A DNA stretch of 64,000 bases from Bacillota bacterium (GTDB lineage: Bacteria; Bacillota; Clostridia; Acetivibrionales; Acetivibrionaceae). The stretch covers positions 1 to 64,000 of the forward strand of contig JAEZUI010000018.1 of the NCBI GenBank assembly GCA_023421115.1, read 5' to 3'. The notes under the pieces are model-generated. The model did not search any database and had not been told where the DNA came from. It worked only from the letters and a program-made list of their open reading frames with translations. Below, piece by piece: positions 1-8,572 of the stretch; the first letter of the stretch is position 1; each line of letters starts with the position of its first letter. The translations under genes and the position numbers were made by a program.

Positions 1-667
1 CTATTGAGTTATATACAATAACTCCTTCTCTAACTTCGCCAGGTAGCAACTTATCAAACTTGAAAGTAAGCAAATTTATCTTCCAGAACCCTGGATCAAT
101 AACAGGTGTCGCAAACACCTTGCTTCCTTTGTTAAGATTAATTTTTGATTGAACCCATGGCTTGGACTCTGGCGGATCCTTAAGTTCGTAAATGCCTTTA
201 AAATCATCTAAGCGCAAAGGTACTTCTATGCCTGTCTTATTTATAATTCTTATTTTAAGAGCAATTATATCTGATAAATCAGAAGCTTTTTGTGGAAATT
301 CATCATTAGAAATCTTTGAACCTAATAACTGGATTGTTACAAATTCATCTTCAACCGTTTTTATAAAGTCTGTGGGCTTTGGCGTTGGCCTTGGTGTCGG
401 AATTACATCAGCTGACTTCATTCCTATTTCAACTCTTCGATATTCTTCGTTCCAGTTTACTTCTGCACCTAATGCCTTCCCAACATCTTTTAATGGGATG
501 TATGTTGAACCATCAACCGAAAGAATTGGCTTATCGCTAACAAACTTTTGCCCAGCAACATATACCTCAAATGTTGCTCTAAGGGCTGTAATTGCTTCGC
601 TTGCAAAAGCCTGTATACTAAAGCTTATAATAACTCCAATTATAATTCCATATATTATTTTTTTCAT
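1..667 (-). CDS. Copper amine oxidase N-domain exported protein (C-terminus off window)
   Basis: The leftward gene starts at an ATG at 667, preceded by a strong GGAGGTGAG ribosome-binding site, and is still open at base 1 after 222 codons. The product begins MKKIIYG with a hydrophobic signal segment ending near AFA, so it is probably exported. Residues about 30-80 match the copper amine oxidase N-terminal domain seen in many clostridial surface proteins (pattern G..FVSDKPILSVDGSTYIPLKDVGKALGA.V.W). A short proline/threonine linker (PTPRPTPKPT) and a second, unrecognised region follow. The domain is known to act as a binding module rather than an enzyme here. It lies 45 bases downstream of the tail-hub pseudogene on the same strand, so it could be element cargo or the first flanking host gene. 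Confidence 0.75.
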   Translation of the reverse strand, partial: MKKIIYGIIIGVIISFSIQAFASEAITALRATFEVYVAGQKFVSDKPILSVDGSTYIPLKDVGKALGAEVNWNEEYRRVEIGMKSADVIPTPRPTPKPTDFIKTVEDEFVTIQLLGSKISNDEFPQKASDLSDIIALKIRIINKTGIEVPLRLDDFKGIYELKDPPESKPWVQSKINLNKGSKVFATPVIDPGFWKINLLTFKFDKLLPGEVREGVIVYNSI

Positions 668-712
668 TTAACTCACCTCCATATACCATTGTATTCCAGT
701 TATTTCATAAAT

Positions 713-2096
713 TCAAGATGGGGAGTGATCATAATAATAAGTACGTGCAGTATTACAAAGCATTCCATTATTCATAGAAAATCTTATTCCACATATGCGG
801 TATATTTCAGATGCCGTCGTAATACTCTCTGTGATCTGAATACAGTCTCCAAACTGCAGGAACGGTACTCCAACACCAAGAATTTCGGCATGCCTAAAAG
901 TTCTAAGCATACCTTGCCCAAGTCTGCTGGCCATTTCTTGGCATTGATCTTCTGTTGTCAAATACAGGTTTTCAGCTAAAAGTTGAATCTTTTCCGCACT
1001 TACTCCGTAATATTCAGGATTAGGATTGTTATAAGTAGCCTCTACTCCATCACCGATTACCTTGATAGATCCATAAACTAACTGTCGAGATATTGTGTAT
1101 TTGAGTGAATATATATCTTCACCAGCCTTATAGTGATATGCAGTTGCAAGCCATTTTACTTTTATATTTGTGTTTAGTGGTATGGTAGATGTTGAAGTCC
1201 TTTTTATTGTTTGCTTTGTGTAGTCTATTGTAATCAGTGTCTCTAATATAAGTAGTTGAGCCGTCCTCAGAAGCTACCTTTTCACTTTTTGGTATCATTA
1301 CGCTATAACTATCGTTATCAAAACCAAGATAATTATAATCCTCAGAGCTAGCAAATGATATGGTATCATTCTTAACTGGACCTGAGGCAAAAGATTTAGT
1401 AAAATAGACTTTCCCGTTTTCGTCAAAATAGAAATCATAGTTACACACATCCTGGAGCTGAGCAATACAATCAGCAAATGAAGAGTTATAAAATTCAATT
1501 TCCATTGGAATGTTGGTTGCCTGAATATCTCCAATATCCTCCGAGCTGAAGCCAGCCTTAAAAAGCAAATCTTCAACTATATCAGAAATGTCAACCTCGC
1601 TATACTCAAGCCATCTATCTCCAAACTCGTCTTCCGGAATTTGATGATCCATTAATATACTTCCGGGGTCTCTGGCATATATTTTTATTACGCTTTTTGG
1701 ACCTTCAATCACCATGTTCACGTCTTCGATATAGCCAGTGAACATGGTAAAAGTTTCTTCTTGATAGATTGGTGTGTTGGAAACCGGATCCCGATCAAAC
1801 ACTTGGACGGTTGTTTTAACCTGAAGCTTATTGCCTGGCCACAATACGTGCGACCATGTTGCATCTGCTCTATCTGGAGAGTAATAACCAGCATCACTAA
1901 TATCTGTCGGATTAATATTATGCAACTCCAGCTGGCAAGACTGAGCAATATAGTCGATATCTCTATCGATATGAAAAGCGTACACAGGAAGTTTTAGATT
2001 GCTGTTGTTAGGGAAAACAACTTCAGTCTTATATATCAATTTATTGGCGAAGTCCCTTTGCTTAAAAATTTTGTAATCTAAGTTTGTAGCTTGCAT
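713..2096 (-). pseudogene. Phage tail/baseplate hub-like protein, broken by one frameshift
   Basis: Translation from the ATG at 2096 (AGGAGG site 10 bases upstream) gives a phage tail protein resembling gp27/XkdQ-type hub or late-control proteins; residues 1-280 contain FTGYIEDV and a long beta-rich region. Near 1215-1255 the reading frame changes. In the original frame the protein runs into unlikely sequence and stops near 1128. One frame over, a continuous tail-like sequence (LITIDYTKQTIKRTS...) carries on to a TGA at 713. Joined, the product would be about 460 residues, a normal size for this family. The break is either a real inactivating mutation or a sequencing error. It is the only recognisable structural gene of the element. 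Confidence 0.75.
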
Positions 2097-2168
2097 TTGA
2101 AAACATGCCTCCTCTTTGCTATTTAGAAATTTGGCAGTTCAATATAATGAAAATTTTCAATATATAAA

Positions 2169-2312
2169 CTATGGTAATATCCTTTTTGTTTCGCAGCTGG
2201 GCTTCAAATCCTTTTTACTTAAGAGATTATCAAACTTTTGATTAATCACTTTAACTGCGTTAATTGCTTCGCTTGCTATATCATTAAAGTCCTTTTCTTT
2301 TTTCTCAACCAT
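2169..2312 (-). CDS. Small hypothetical phage protein (47 residues)
   Basis: A 47-codon leftward frame starts at ATG 2312 with a well-placed AAAGGAGG site about 8 bases upstream and ends at TAG 2169. The product (MVEKKEKDFNDIASEAINA...) is charged and likely helical in its first 35 residues. It lies between the sigma factor gene and the tail-hub gene on the same strand. I do not recognise a family. The ribosome-binding site and position argue that it is translated. Confidence 0.5.
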   Translation of the reverse strand: MVEKKEKDFNDIASEAINAVKVINQKFDNLLSKKDLKPSCETKRILP

Positions 2313-2438
2313 AACTTAAGCCTCCTTTCGCATATAAAAGTTTTATATAACTTCTAGATAAGTTTTTCTGTAAATACTTGAAGGTCTATAAATTAGGCCT
2401 TTCCTTATGAAATGTTCAGCTGCAATTTCTTAATTGTT

Positions 2439-2475
2439 GTCAGGAAGCTGTTTTACATTTTCACAGCTTCCTGAC
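2439..2475 (-). repeat. 13-bp perfect inverted repeat downstream of the sigma gene
   Basis: A 13-bp perfect stem (arms 2439-2451 and 2463-2475, GTCAGGAAGCTGT on the left) encloses an 11-base loop. It lies about 80 bases downstream of the sigma factor stop codon. No T-run follows on either strand, so it is not a classical terminator; an RNA-stability hairpin or operator are alternatives. Confidence 0.5.
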
Positions 2476-2555
2476 TGAAGGAGAGAACCGCTTTTCATTC
2501 ACTGGCCGGTACAGGTTCTGCCTGCACTTTATCGCCCCAGGCAGAGGGCAATATT

Positions 2556-3251
2556 TTACAATTGCAAACTCGGTACTAAGTAGTTAATTGCCAGCTCAGG
2601 ATTAGAATAACTATATTTTAATCTCTGTTGTACAAAGTACTCTTTATATCTTTTACGTGCCCATCCTGACTCCCTTAACCTTCTCATTGCTCTATTATGC
2701 TGCTGTACTACACTTTGTTTTGATAATCCAAGAACTTCACCTATAGCGGTAAAAGTAAAGCAAATATCGCTATTCCAACCATAATACATTTTAATAATTT
2801 CGCGCTGGCTCAATGTCAGATACTTACCCATAGTATCATCAAGCTCTTTTCTCAATTCTCGATTTTCAATATATCGCCAAAAGTTTCGTTCTGCCGCTGG
2901 ATCCTCTAGTGAATCCAATACAGCTAAATCCTCTCCATACTCTTCATAAATACTTTTCTCCTGACTCTTGGGAGTCTTTTGCTCTAAGTATCTTTGAATT
3001 GCTTGCTTTATCCACAAAACTGCCCATGTGCTAAATTTTGCTGAGTTCGGAAGGTCTGGATTATAAGTTTGCACTGCTCGGAAAAATCCTGTCCAGCCTT
3101 CTTGAATTAGATCATCAAAGCTTATAAAGCTACAGCCAATAGTAAACTTATTAGCAACAAATTTTATAAGGTCAAGGTTATTTTCTGTTAATTCACTTAG
3201 TACCATCGTGTCCCCTGATTTGTATCTTTTGACAAGCTCTTCATTATCCAT
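2556..3251 (-). CDS. Sigma-70 family RNA polymerase sigma factor of the element
   Basis: The 231-residue protein has sigma region 2 at about residues 20-90 (FDDLIQEGWTGFFRAVQTY, then FSTWAVLWIKQAIQRYL). Region 4 lies at about 145-200 (LSQREIIKMYYG, and the HTH FTAIGEVLGLSKQSVVQQ followed by RAMRRLR). There is no region 1.1 or complete region 3, as in phage and sporulation sigma factors. The start at 3251 is the first ATG after an AAGGGGAG site. It is preceded by the early-type genes and followed by a small gene and the tail-hub gene, so it probably drives late transcription of the element or of a helper phage; that role is inferred. A candidate divergent small RNA promoter overlaps its ribosome-binding region. 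Confidence 0.85.
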   Translation of the reverse strand: MDNEELVKRYKSGDTMVLSELTENNLDLIKFVANKFTIGCSFISFDDLIQEGWTGFFRAVQTYNPDLPNSAKFSTWAVLWIKQAIQRYLEQKTPKSQEKSIYEEYGEDLAVLDSLEDPAAERNFWRYIENRELRKELDDTMGKYLTLSQREIIKMYYGWNSDICFTFTAIGEVLGLSKQSVVQQHNRAMRRLRESGWARKRYKEYFVQQRLKYSYSNPELAINYLVPSLQL

Positions 3252-3279
3252 TTACAAGCACGCTCCCCTTTGATAAAAT
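3251..3279 (+). promoter_or_regulatory. Near-consensus sigma-A promoter of a candidate small RNA
   Basis: TTTACA at 3251-3256 and TAAAAT at 3274-3279 are separated by exactly 17 bases on the plus strand. This points away from the sigma factor gene. No plus-strand protein gene follows; a terminator-type hairpin ends the unit about 45-50 bases later. Confidence 0.5.
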
Positions 3280-3285
3280 AGAGAT

Positions 3286-3330
3286 GTGCTTTAGTTCGAG
3301 AATTGCCTTCAATATTGAAGGCTTTTTATT
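3286..3330 (+). ncRNA. Candidate tiny RNA (about 45 nt) ending in a terminator hairpin
   Basis: The expected transcript starts about 7 bases after the TAAAAT box and ends at an 18-bp palindrome (GCCTTCAATATTGAAGGC, 3305-3322) followed by TTTTTATTTT, a good intrinsic terminator on this strand. There is no open frame of useful length. If leftward transcription from the 3932 gene reads through, this RNA would be antisense to the 5' leader of the sigma factor message. Confidence 0.4.
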
Positions 3331-3331
3331 T

Positions 3332-3359
3332 TCAAATCTCCAAACGTTTGGAGATTTGA
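3332..3359. repeat. 28-bp perfect palindrome
   Basis: The sequence is a perfect palindrome of 28 bases centred on AACGTT (left half TCAAATCTCCAAAC). It sits just downstream of the leftward gene ending at 3366 and just after the candidate small RNA terminator. On the minus strand no T-run follows directly. It could be the end of the upstream message, an operator for a dimeric protein, or part of a cruciform. Confidence 0.7.
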
Positions 3360-3365
3360 TATCAA

Positions 3366-3932
3366 TTAAAACTTTCTTATGTATGATGGCAAATCAATAA
3401 CCTTTTTCCAATTTATATGGTATCTTTTTTTGAATTCCTCACAATGTTCACAAAAAATGCAATCCTTACAGCCTTCAAATTCCTGAATATCCATTTGAAT
3501 GTGGGTAAATTCATGAATAGTTACAGCTGCGATTATTGCATCAACGGTTACTGGATTTACCCCATACCAAGGAATGTTTAATTTTAAATAATATTGACCG
3601 TATCCGGAATTATAGCATTCTTCTATACCTGATACATTAATAAATATTGACCTATCTGGTACAGATAATCTGTGTACCCGAATACTCTTTTTACCCTGTC
3701 TTATTGCTTCCCTTACCAGTGCCCTTTTCGGTTCATTTTCAGGCTTAAAAAGGTCCATATTGAGAATATGGTGATCTTTTTTCTGTAAATATGCCATACC
3801 TAAAGCATTTTGTGTTTTACAGTCATCTTGGCACTGATTAAATAGTTCTGGATTTGAACCATCAATAAGGGAAATATCATCTATTTGTAATGTTCTTTTT
3901 ATAACTTCAAAAGTTGTCTTAACTCTTTCCAT
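3366..3932 (-). CDS. Putative metal-binding protein with HExxH and a four-cysteine cluster
   Basis: The 188-residue product has HEFTH at residues 140-144, the zinc-metallopeptidase signature. Close behind is C155-x2-C158-x2-C161-x2-C164, a second metal site (zinc or Fe-S). I do not recognise a defined family; it differs from SprT proteins in spacing and in having all four cysteines in one tight run. The start at 3932 follows GGAGATATAATC. It lies 2 bases after the coiled-coil gene in the same leftward operon. Protease function is only suggested by the motif. Confidence 0.65.
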   Translation of the reverse strand: MERVKTTFEVIKRTLQIDDISLIDGSNPELFNQCQDDCKTQNALGMAYLQKKDHHILNMDLFKPENEPKRALVREAIRQGKKSIRVHRLSVPDRSIFINVSGIEECYNSGYGQYYLKLNIPWYGVNPVTVDAIIAAVTIHEFTHIQMDIQEFEGCKDCIFCEHCEEFKKRYHINWKKVIDLPSYIRKF

Positions 3933-3934
3933 GA

Positions 3935-4696
3935 TTATATCTCCAGGCCTACTGTAGTAAAACCTAAATCTTTTATTATTTGATCTACCAAAGTGCTAGT
4001 CTTCATATTATCAATCATTGTATTTGCTATACCTATACATTCAGTTTCTATCTCGTTATTAAATCGAATTGCCAACTCATAAGCTGAAGGTTCTTCCCCT
4101 GTTGTTCCAGGCTCACATACATCACAATCATAAACTAGATTCATAAACGGTTTTAAGATATCGATATTTAAGCCATTAACGACACTTGATTGATAATTAA
4201 CATGCTTATCAGACTTGTTTTTACGCATATTCTCCAGAAGTTTTATCGCTACAGCTATTTCCTTAAAATATATATTGTAAATCTTATATACTGCATGGAG
4301 CTGTATTGTTGCATCCTTTTGAGTTGCTCTTAAAGATTTGATTTCTTTTTCAGTACCTGCAATAATAGTCTTTCTTAACCCATCTTCAACAGCTGCTTCT
4401 TGACGTTTTAAAATATCCAGCTCGATTGATAGATTACGGAGCTCTTCAGATGGTTCCTGATCCAACAGGGTATCCGCTACTAACTTTGATATTTGTTTTT
4501 CTTTCTCCTCAATGGCACTTACTATACTAAGCTGTTTTAAGTGAATTTTACCTTTTAAGCTATCAATTTTTTCAGACAATGTGTTTGCAGCTTGTTTCAC
4601 TTTTTCATCAGATTCCTTTAACGTTACTTCTTGACCCTCTAAAAGCTTTTTGGTTTTCTCGATGTTTTCAAATAACTCCTTTAAATTCTCCATCAT
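3935..4696 (-). CDS. Coiled-coil phage protein of unknown function
   Basis: The 253-residue protein is largely helical and charged, with a likely coiled coil over residues about 1-150 (heptad-rich runs such as LFENIEKTKKLLEGQE and EKEIKSLRATQK). The C-terminal 100 residues look globular. The start codon overlaps the upstream stop as ATGA at 4693-4696, indicating translational coupling with the HTH gene. No enzyme motif is visible. A scaffold or accessory replication role is possible but unsupported. Confidence 0.6.
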   Translation of the reverse strand: MMENLKELFENIEKTKKLLEGQEVTLKESDEKVKQAANTLSEKIDSLKGKIHLKQLSIVSAIEEKEKQISKLVADTLLDQEPSEELRNLSIELDILKRQEAAVEDGLRKTIIAGTEKEIKSLRATQKDATIQLHAVYKIYNIYFKEIAVAIKLLENMRKNKSDKHVNYQSSVVNGLNIDILKPFMNLVYDCDVCEPGTTGEEPSAYELAIRFNNEIETECIGIANTMIDNMKTSTLVDQIIKDLGFTTVGLEI

Positions 4697-4980
4697 AATT
4701 TTTTACCGCCCTTTCGATTATTTTTTAGTAATAATGCTTCCAATTCTTTAACTCGTGCCTCAAGCTTATTTATTGTTGTCTCTTCATCAGATACCTTTAT
4801 TGGGAGAATACCTCTCCAGGTTAATACATCCGTTATCGGCCACCAACCTCTATCAGCCTTGGGACAACCTTGAGAAGCCCACAGCGAGAGCGTTTGTTGT
4901 GTTACTCCCAGTGCTTTGCATAAGGCCCATGTAGAAAAATAATATTTGTCGTTAACCTTCTTAACATGCTCTTTTTCCAA
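4693..4980 (-). CDS. HTH protein resembling phage small terminase / Nu1-type DNA-binding proteins
   Basis: The product carries an N-terminal winged-helix-like segment (FSTWALCKALGVTQQTLSLWASQGCP, residues about 15-40) and ends in a leucine-rich coiled coil (INKLEARVKELEALLL) plus a basic tail. This layout is typical of Nu1/TerS-like DNA-recognition subunits and of MerR-like phage regulators. Two starts are possible: ATG 4989 touches the AAAGGAG ribosome-binding site directly, while TTG 4980 lies 9 bases after it, so TTG is preferred. It overlaps the next gene by four bases. No large terminase is present in the window. Confidence 0.6.
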   Translation of the reverse strand: MEKEHVKKVNDKYYFSTWALCKALGVTQQTLSLWASQGCPKADRGWWPITDVLTWRGILPIKVSDEETTINKLEARVKELEALLLKNNRKGGKKL

Positions 4981-4993
4981 ATTCTTCATCTCC

Positions 4994-5013
4994 TTTCACA
5001 ATCACAAGTGAAA
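4994..5013. promoter_or_regulatory. Inverted repeat upstream of the HTH gene
   Basis: TTTCAC (4994-4999) and GTGAAA (5008-5013) form a 6-bp inverted repeat with an 8-base spacer. It sits over the ribosome-binding region of the HTH gene, where it could serve as an operator or mask translation. Confidence 0.3.
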
Positions 5014-5097
5014 ATTTTTTAGTATACCGAGGCAACCGGTGCGAGCCGCGTGCCATATCTATGTAAATCCCAAGAAGGACCCAAAATTATTTAAAAA

Positions 5098-5502
5098 CTA
5101 TTTCTTGGTAAACTGTAACAAAGTAGTTATACCCGGAGCATGCCAACTTAGTGACGGTAATATTTCCACATTCATCTTTCGTTCATCCGCCCAGATCTTC
5201 AACTTTTCAGCATGTCGTTCCGGAATGAAATTGTAATCATGTGATACAAAATAAAGCTCTCCAGACTCACTTTTAAACAACATAACATGATCACTAAACG
5301 GAACAAAATCTTCTGGTCTCCATTTAGCCCTCAGGCTAAATAACTTTTTCCATGTAGCTGCACCATAATAATAATGTGTAATATTGTACTGCTTAACCCA
5401 AGAAAGGAATATTGACTTCACATACATATCATTTCTTGACATAGGTTGTTTGTGATAGACTTCAAAACAGATCTTTAGTAATTTGTCTATTGGTTTAAAC
5501 AT
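5098..5502 (-). CDS. Hypothetical phage protein
   Basis: A 134-residue product with an AAGGAGTTGAAGAA ribosome-binding region before ATG 5502. It is rich in aromatic residues (tyrosine, tryptophan), with no signal peptide or membrane segment. The pattern W.PEDFVPFSDHVMLFKSESGELYFVSHD is compatible with a small alpha/beta fold, but I cannot assign a family. It lies in the early cluster between the ATPase gene (286 bases upstream) and the HTH gene. The 286-base gap before it is very AT-rich and holds no visible gene. Confidence 0.6.
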   Translation of the reverse strand: MFKPIDKLLKICFEVYHKQPMSRNDMYVKSIFLSWVKQYNITHYYYGAATWKKLFSLRAKWRPEDFVPFSDHVMLFKSESGELYFVSHDYNFIPERHAEKLKIWADERKMNVEILPSLSWHAPGITTLLQFTKK

Positions 5503-5788
5503 TTCTTCAACTCCTTAATTTAAAATAAATAGTTTTTTAAATTTATAAAGCCTCTATAAATAATGATTTTTGACTTCAAATACAGATTTATCAAGGAACT
5601 AAATAAAAAAAATAAGTTTTTAAGCTATACCCACACAGTTTTTTTACATACACCTTGGTAACTTGATGCTTACTTTCATGTATAGTGTATCTTTAAATTT
5701 TATTTATTTTATTTATTAATTCTTGTATACATTGGTAATACCGGCTTACACATAATAAATAACATTATTTATTATTCATTTAGTTTAT

Positions 5789-7120
5789 TTATAAACAGCC
5801 CCATTCTAGTTGTTGAAAACTAGTTTCATCACCTAAAATTGCGCCTAAATCAATTCCTGATTCTCTTAACCCATGAATACTCAGTACAAAAGACCCTCGT
5901 GGCTTTTTAACGTCTTCAATACTTCCTGGGGGAACTAAAACAACAGTTTTATAAGAACTAAAGAAGCTCTCTTTTCGTAGAAGTCTTGTAAATTCTGCTT
6001 GACTTAAAGGTAATATGTTCTTTCTAGAGACAGTTTCCCTTTCCAGTACTTCATAAATTGATTTTATATCTAACGCTAACTCACCGCTCCGGTCTAAAAT
6101 TTTATAATGCCTCTCGTTAAAAATTGCTTGTTTGTAAGCTAATTGATCAATAGCCTCAAGTATCTCTCCAACTGCACTTTTTGATGATGTGTTTCCTTCC
6201 AAAGTATCTGCCTGGTATCGTTCAATAGCTTGGGATTTTAGATATTTAACTTTTTCATCACTAAAATTCAAACTAGACTTTTTATATACTAACTGCAATA
6301 GATCTAAACCACACAAAATCTTTACAATATTTTCAGTACCTCTTGATGTTTTTATTGAAGTTTTTTCAAGTAATTTCATACCAGAATCATGCCATTGTTG
6401 GATAATTTGAGTATTTAATCCCATAGATTCAATCAATAACCTCTTTCCTAGTCTTCTTAAACCAAAGGTTAGTCCTTTTAGCTTCAAAAAACTTTCTGTA
6501 TATTTCATTGATTCATCTCGGTTTAAATATATGCGAATTATACGTTCAACCGCTGACGTGTCAGCGTTAAATGCTTCTCCTATTAAAATAACTGGTGATG
6601 AATATTGATAAGTACGAATTGTTTGATTTGCCTGACCTCTGTCTCCACGATATCTGTCATAACAGTTATTAAGCAAATTATCAATTTCATCTATCCGATA
6701 TTGAGGTAGTTTATGCTGTTTATATTCGTTTATTATAAATGGGACTGTGTTTGACGAACTAGCAAGCTTTAATGTTGTAAAAGGTGTCGCTTGTTTTGCT
6801 GCAAGTTGTTGATCTAAAGTCATGTTCAAAATTGGAATTCCTATTGATTCCATTGTTTGTGACTTTCCTGATCCAGATGCTCCGATCAAAGCCATATGCG
6901 GAAATTTGCATCCTAATTCCTTCCACAGTCTTTCCTTTAAAAATAAAGCACATATATATCCAATAAATAAGCTAGTTACTCCTGGATCATTAAAACTAAA
7001 GATTAAAGCTGATAGCTTTTTAAGATCTTCTACACTTGCTGGAAGTTCTTCTATAATACTTGAATTGTCCAATCCTTTACATAATTCAAGTAATGCCACT
7101 GATTCTACTTTTTTAGTCAT
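5789..7120 (-). CDS. DUF927-like replication ATPase/helicase subunit
   Basis: The 443-residue protein has a Walker A motif GASGSGKS at about residues 81-88 and a probable Walker B region near YRIDEIDNLL. PVILIGEAF lies further on, followed by a helical C-terminus. This matches the C-terminal half of DUF927/phage primase-helicase proteins. The start chosen is ATG 7120, 8 bases after a GGGAGG site inside the end of the primase gene; GTG 7123 directly precedes it. The two genes overlap by 8 bases, so synthesis is probably coupled. In many elements these halves are one polypeptide. Likely role: unwinding for element replication, inferred from family and context. Confidence 0.75.
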   Translation of the reverse strand: MTKKVESVALLELCKGLDNSSIIEELPASVEDLKKLSALIFSFNDPGVTSLFIGYICALFLKERLWKELGCKFPHMALIGASGSGKSQTMESIGIPILNMTLDQQLAAKQATPFTTLKLASSSNTVPFIINEYKQHKLPQYRIDEIDNLLNNCYDRYRGDRGQANQTIRTYQYSSPVILIGEAFNADTSAVERIIRIYLNRDESMKYTESFLKLKGLTFGLRRLGKRLLIESMGLNTQIIQQWHDSGMKLLEKTSIKTSRGTENIVKILCGLDLLQLVYKKSSLNFSDEKVKYLKSQAIERYQADTLEGNTSSKSAVGEILEAIDQLAYKQAIFNERHYKILDRSGELALDIKSIYEVLERETVSRKNILPLSQAEFTRLLRKESFFSSYKTVVLVPPGSIEDVKKPRGSFVLSIHGLRESGIDLGAILGDETSFQQLEWGCL

Positions 7121-8561
7121 CACTAATACCTCCCTTGCCAGTTACATAAACCCACCTATTATCAATGAAGTGAAATCCTGAAGCTTTTACTCCTTTAACT
7201 CTGTTAACCTCTTTATTATCGATAATACGCTGAATTCCAGTTAATTCATTCTGTTTTCCATCAAACCAACCAGAAGAAGGTCCAAGAATTGCACCTATAG
7301 CACTTTTAAAATCTCTAGGGCTAGCAAAATTATTAGCGGTAAGTGTAATTGGAATTTTCCGAAAGTTGTATTTAATAAATGCCTTGAGCTCTGTCCCATC
7401 TTCAGATACTACAAGTTGAACGGGTTCAATTACAAAATTTGTAATAGGTTTTTTTAGTACCTTTTTCTGCCCTTCATCTTCTCCATTTGTTTTGCAGATC
7501 CTAACATAACCACCCCAACTTTCTTGAACCCCATTAAAAATCAACGGTTCTTCTTTGGCTACCTCAGATTCAATAATGGGTTTTTGATTCTTTTCATCAA
7601 CTCTTTGTATTTCGATTGCTGTGGATGATTTCATATTTTCTGCATCTTCGATATTGCGAAAATTTTTCGCAATATAATCATGTGCCTTTCTTGATGAAGT
7701 ATAGACCTCCGAACATCCATTAATAGCTTCGTTAAGTGTCTTTTCCCCGTAAGTCCATTGCCCTCGTTTTTCGTCCCATTTGTCCCGGTACATTCCTGAC
7801 TTCCTGAAAATCCTGTCCATCATGGTATAATCACGGCCACACCAAAATGCCAGCATGTTACAAAAGGCCATATCAGCTTCAGACTGACTTCCATAAATGC
7901 CTTTCCAACTACCAGAATATAATTTAGAGAATAGACTACCGTTTTTTGCATTCATAGCTTTTTGGATAATCTCATTCTCATCTAGATTAAGAACAGTTTC
8001 AACAGAGTTATTAACAATTTTGGCCTTTTTGGTATCACTTAAGTATTTTTTATGTACAGCTGCCAGTTCTTCAGTTCTGTCCTCGACATCCATATGGGCA
8101 TCATCTACAACATTGCCAGTCATAACAAAAAACCGTCCAGACTCATACATCTCAACATCGCCTTTTCGGCGTTTTCCTTCAGGAAGTTTTCCATAGCATA
8201 AAATATGAATACCATTTCCGCTTTGGCTGGTTTCTGTATAGCTGTCTAAAGTACTAATAATTTCCTTTGCAAAATCTTCAACAGTTCCTGTTTCTGGATT
8301 TCTGCAATGATCCAAGTCCACTCCAAGAATACCATCTCCATTGAACATAAACCCAATTCCTTTTAATTCTGTCGTTTTATCTAAACACTCAATAGCATCG
8401 TAGAAAGTGCCCCAAGTGGCAGGGTTATTACTCATTGCCCTGCCACCGGTTAGTGGATTTATCGGTACCTTTGTCTGCTTTCCTCCCCTATCTTCAACGC
8501 GCCAGCATACCCATCTATCTAATTTTTTGAGGCATTCTGGAATATTGTTGTAAGAATTCAT
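7113..8561 (-). CDS. Bifunctional primase-polymerase (archaeo-eukaryotic primase fold, NrS-1-like)
   Basis: The 482-residue protein has the primase-polymerase motifs VDLD (about residues 81-84), SGNGIH (about 114-119) and MYESGRFFVMTG (about 138-149). A helix-bundle region around 200-290 (MLAFWCGRDYTMMDRIFRKSGMYRDKW) is typical of NrS-1-like phage polymerases. The last 140 residues look like the start of a DUF927 domain that continues in the next gene. The N-terminus (LDRWVCWR) is the usual opening of these proteins. The start ATG 8561 follows AGGGGATGACCG. It should prime and perhaps extend DNA during replication of the integrated element. Confidence 0.8.
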   Translation of the reverse strand: MNSYNNIPECLKKLDRWVCWRVEDRGGKQTKVPINPLTGGRAMSNNPATWGTFYDAIECLDKTTELKGIGFMFNGDGILGVDLDHCRNPETGTVEDFAKEIISTLDSYTETSQSGNGIHILCYGKLPEGKRRKGDVEMYESGRFFVMTGNVVDDAHMDVEDRTEELAAVHKKYLSDTKKAKIVNNSVETVLNLDENEIIQKAMNAKNGSLFSKLYSGSWKGIYGSQSEADMAFCNMLAFWCGRDYTMMDRIFRKSGMYRDKWDEKRGQWTYGEKTLNEAINGCSEVYTSSRKAHDYIAKNFRNIEDAENMKSSTAIEIQRVDEKNQKPIIESEVAKEEPLIFNGVQESWGGYVRICKTNGEDEGQKKVLKKPITNFVIEPVQLVVSEDGTELKAFIKYNFRKIPITLTANNFASPRDFKSAIGAILGPSSGWFDGKQNELTGIQRIIDNKEVNRVKGVKASGFHFIDNRWVYVTGKGGISDD

Positions 8562-8572
8562 TCGGTCATCCC

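Noticed and set aside
1..2500. Left attachment site of the integrated element
   Set aside because: I looked for a copy of the tRNA-Arg 3' end and found none, so no boundary is claimed.
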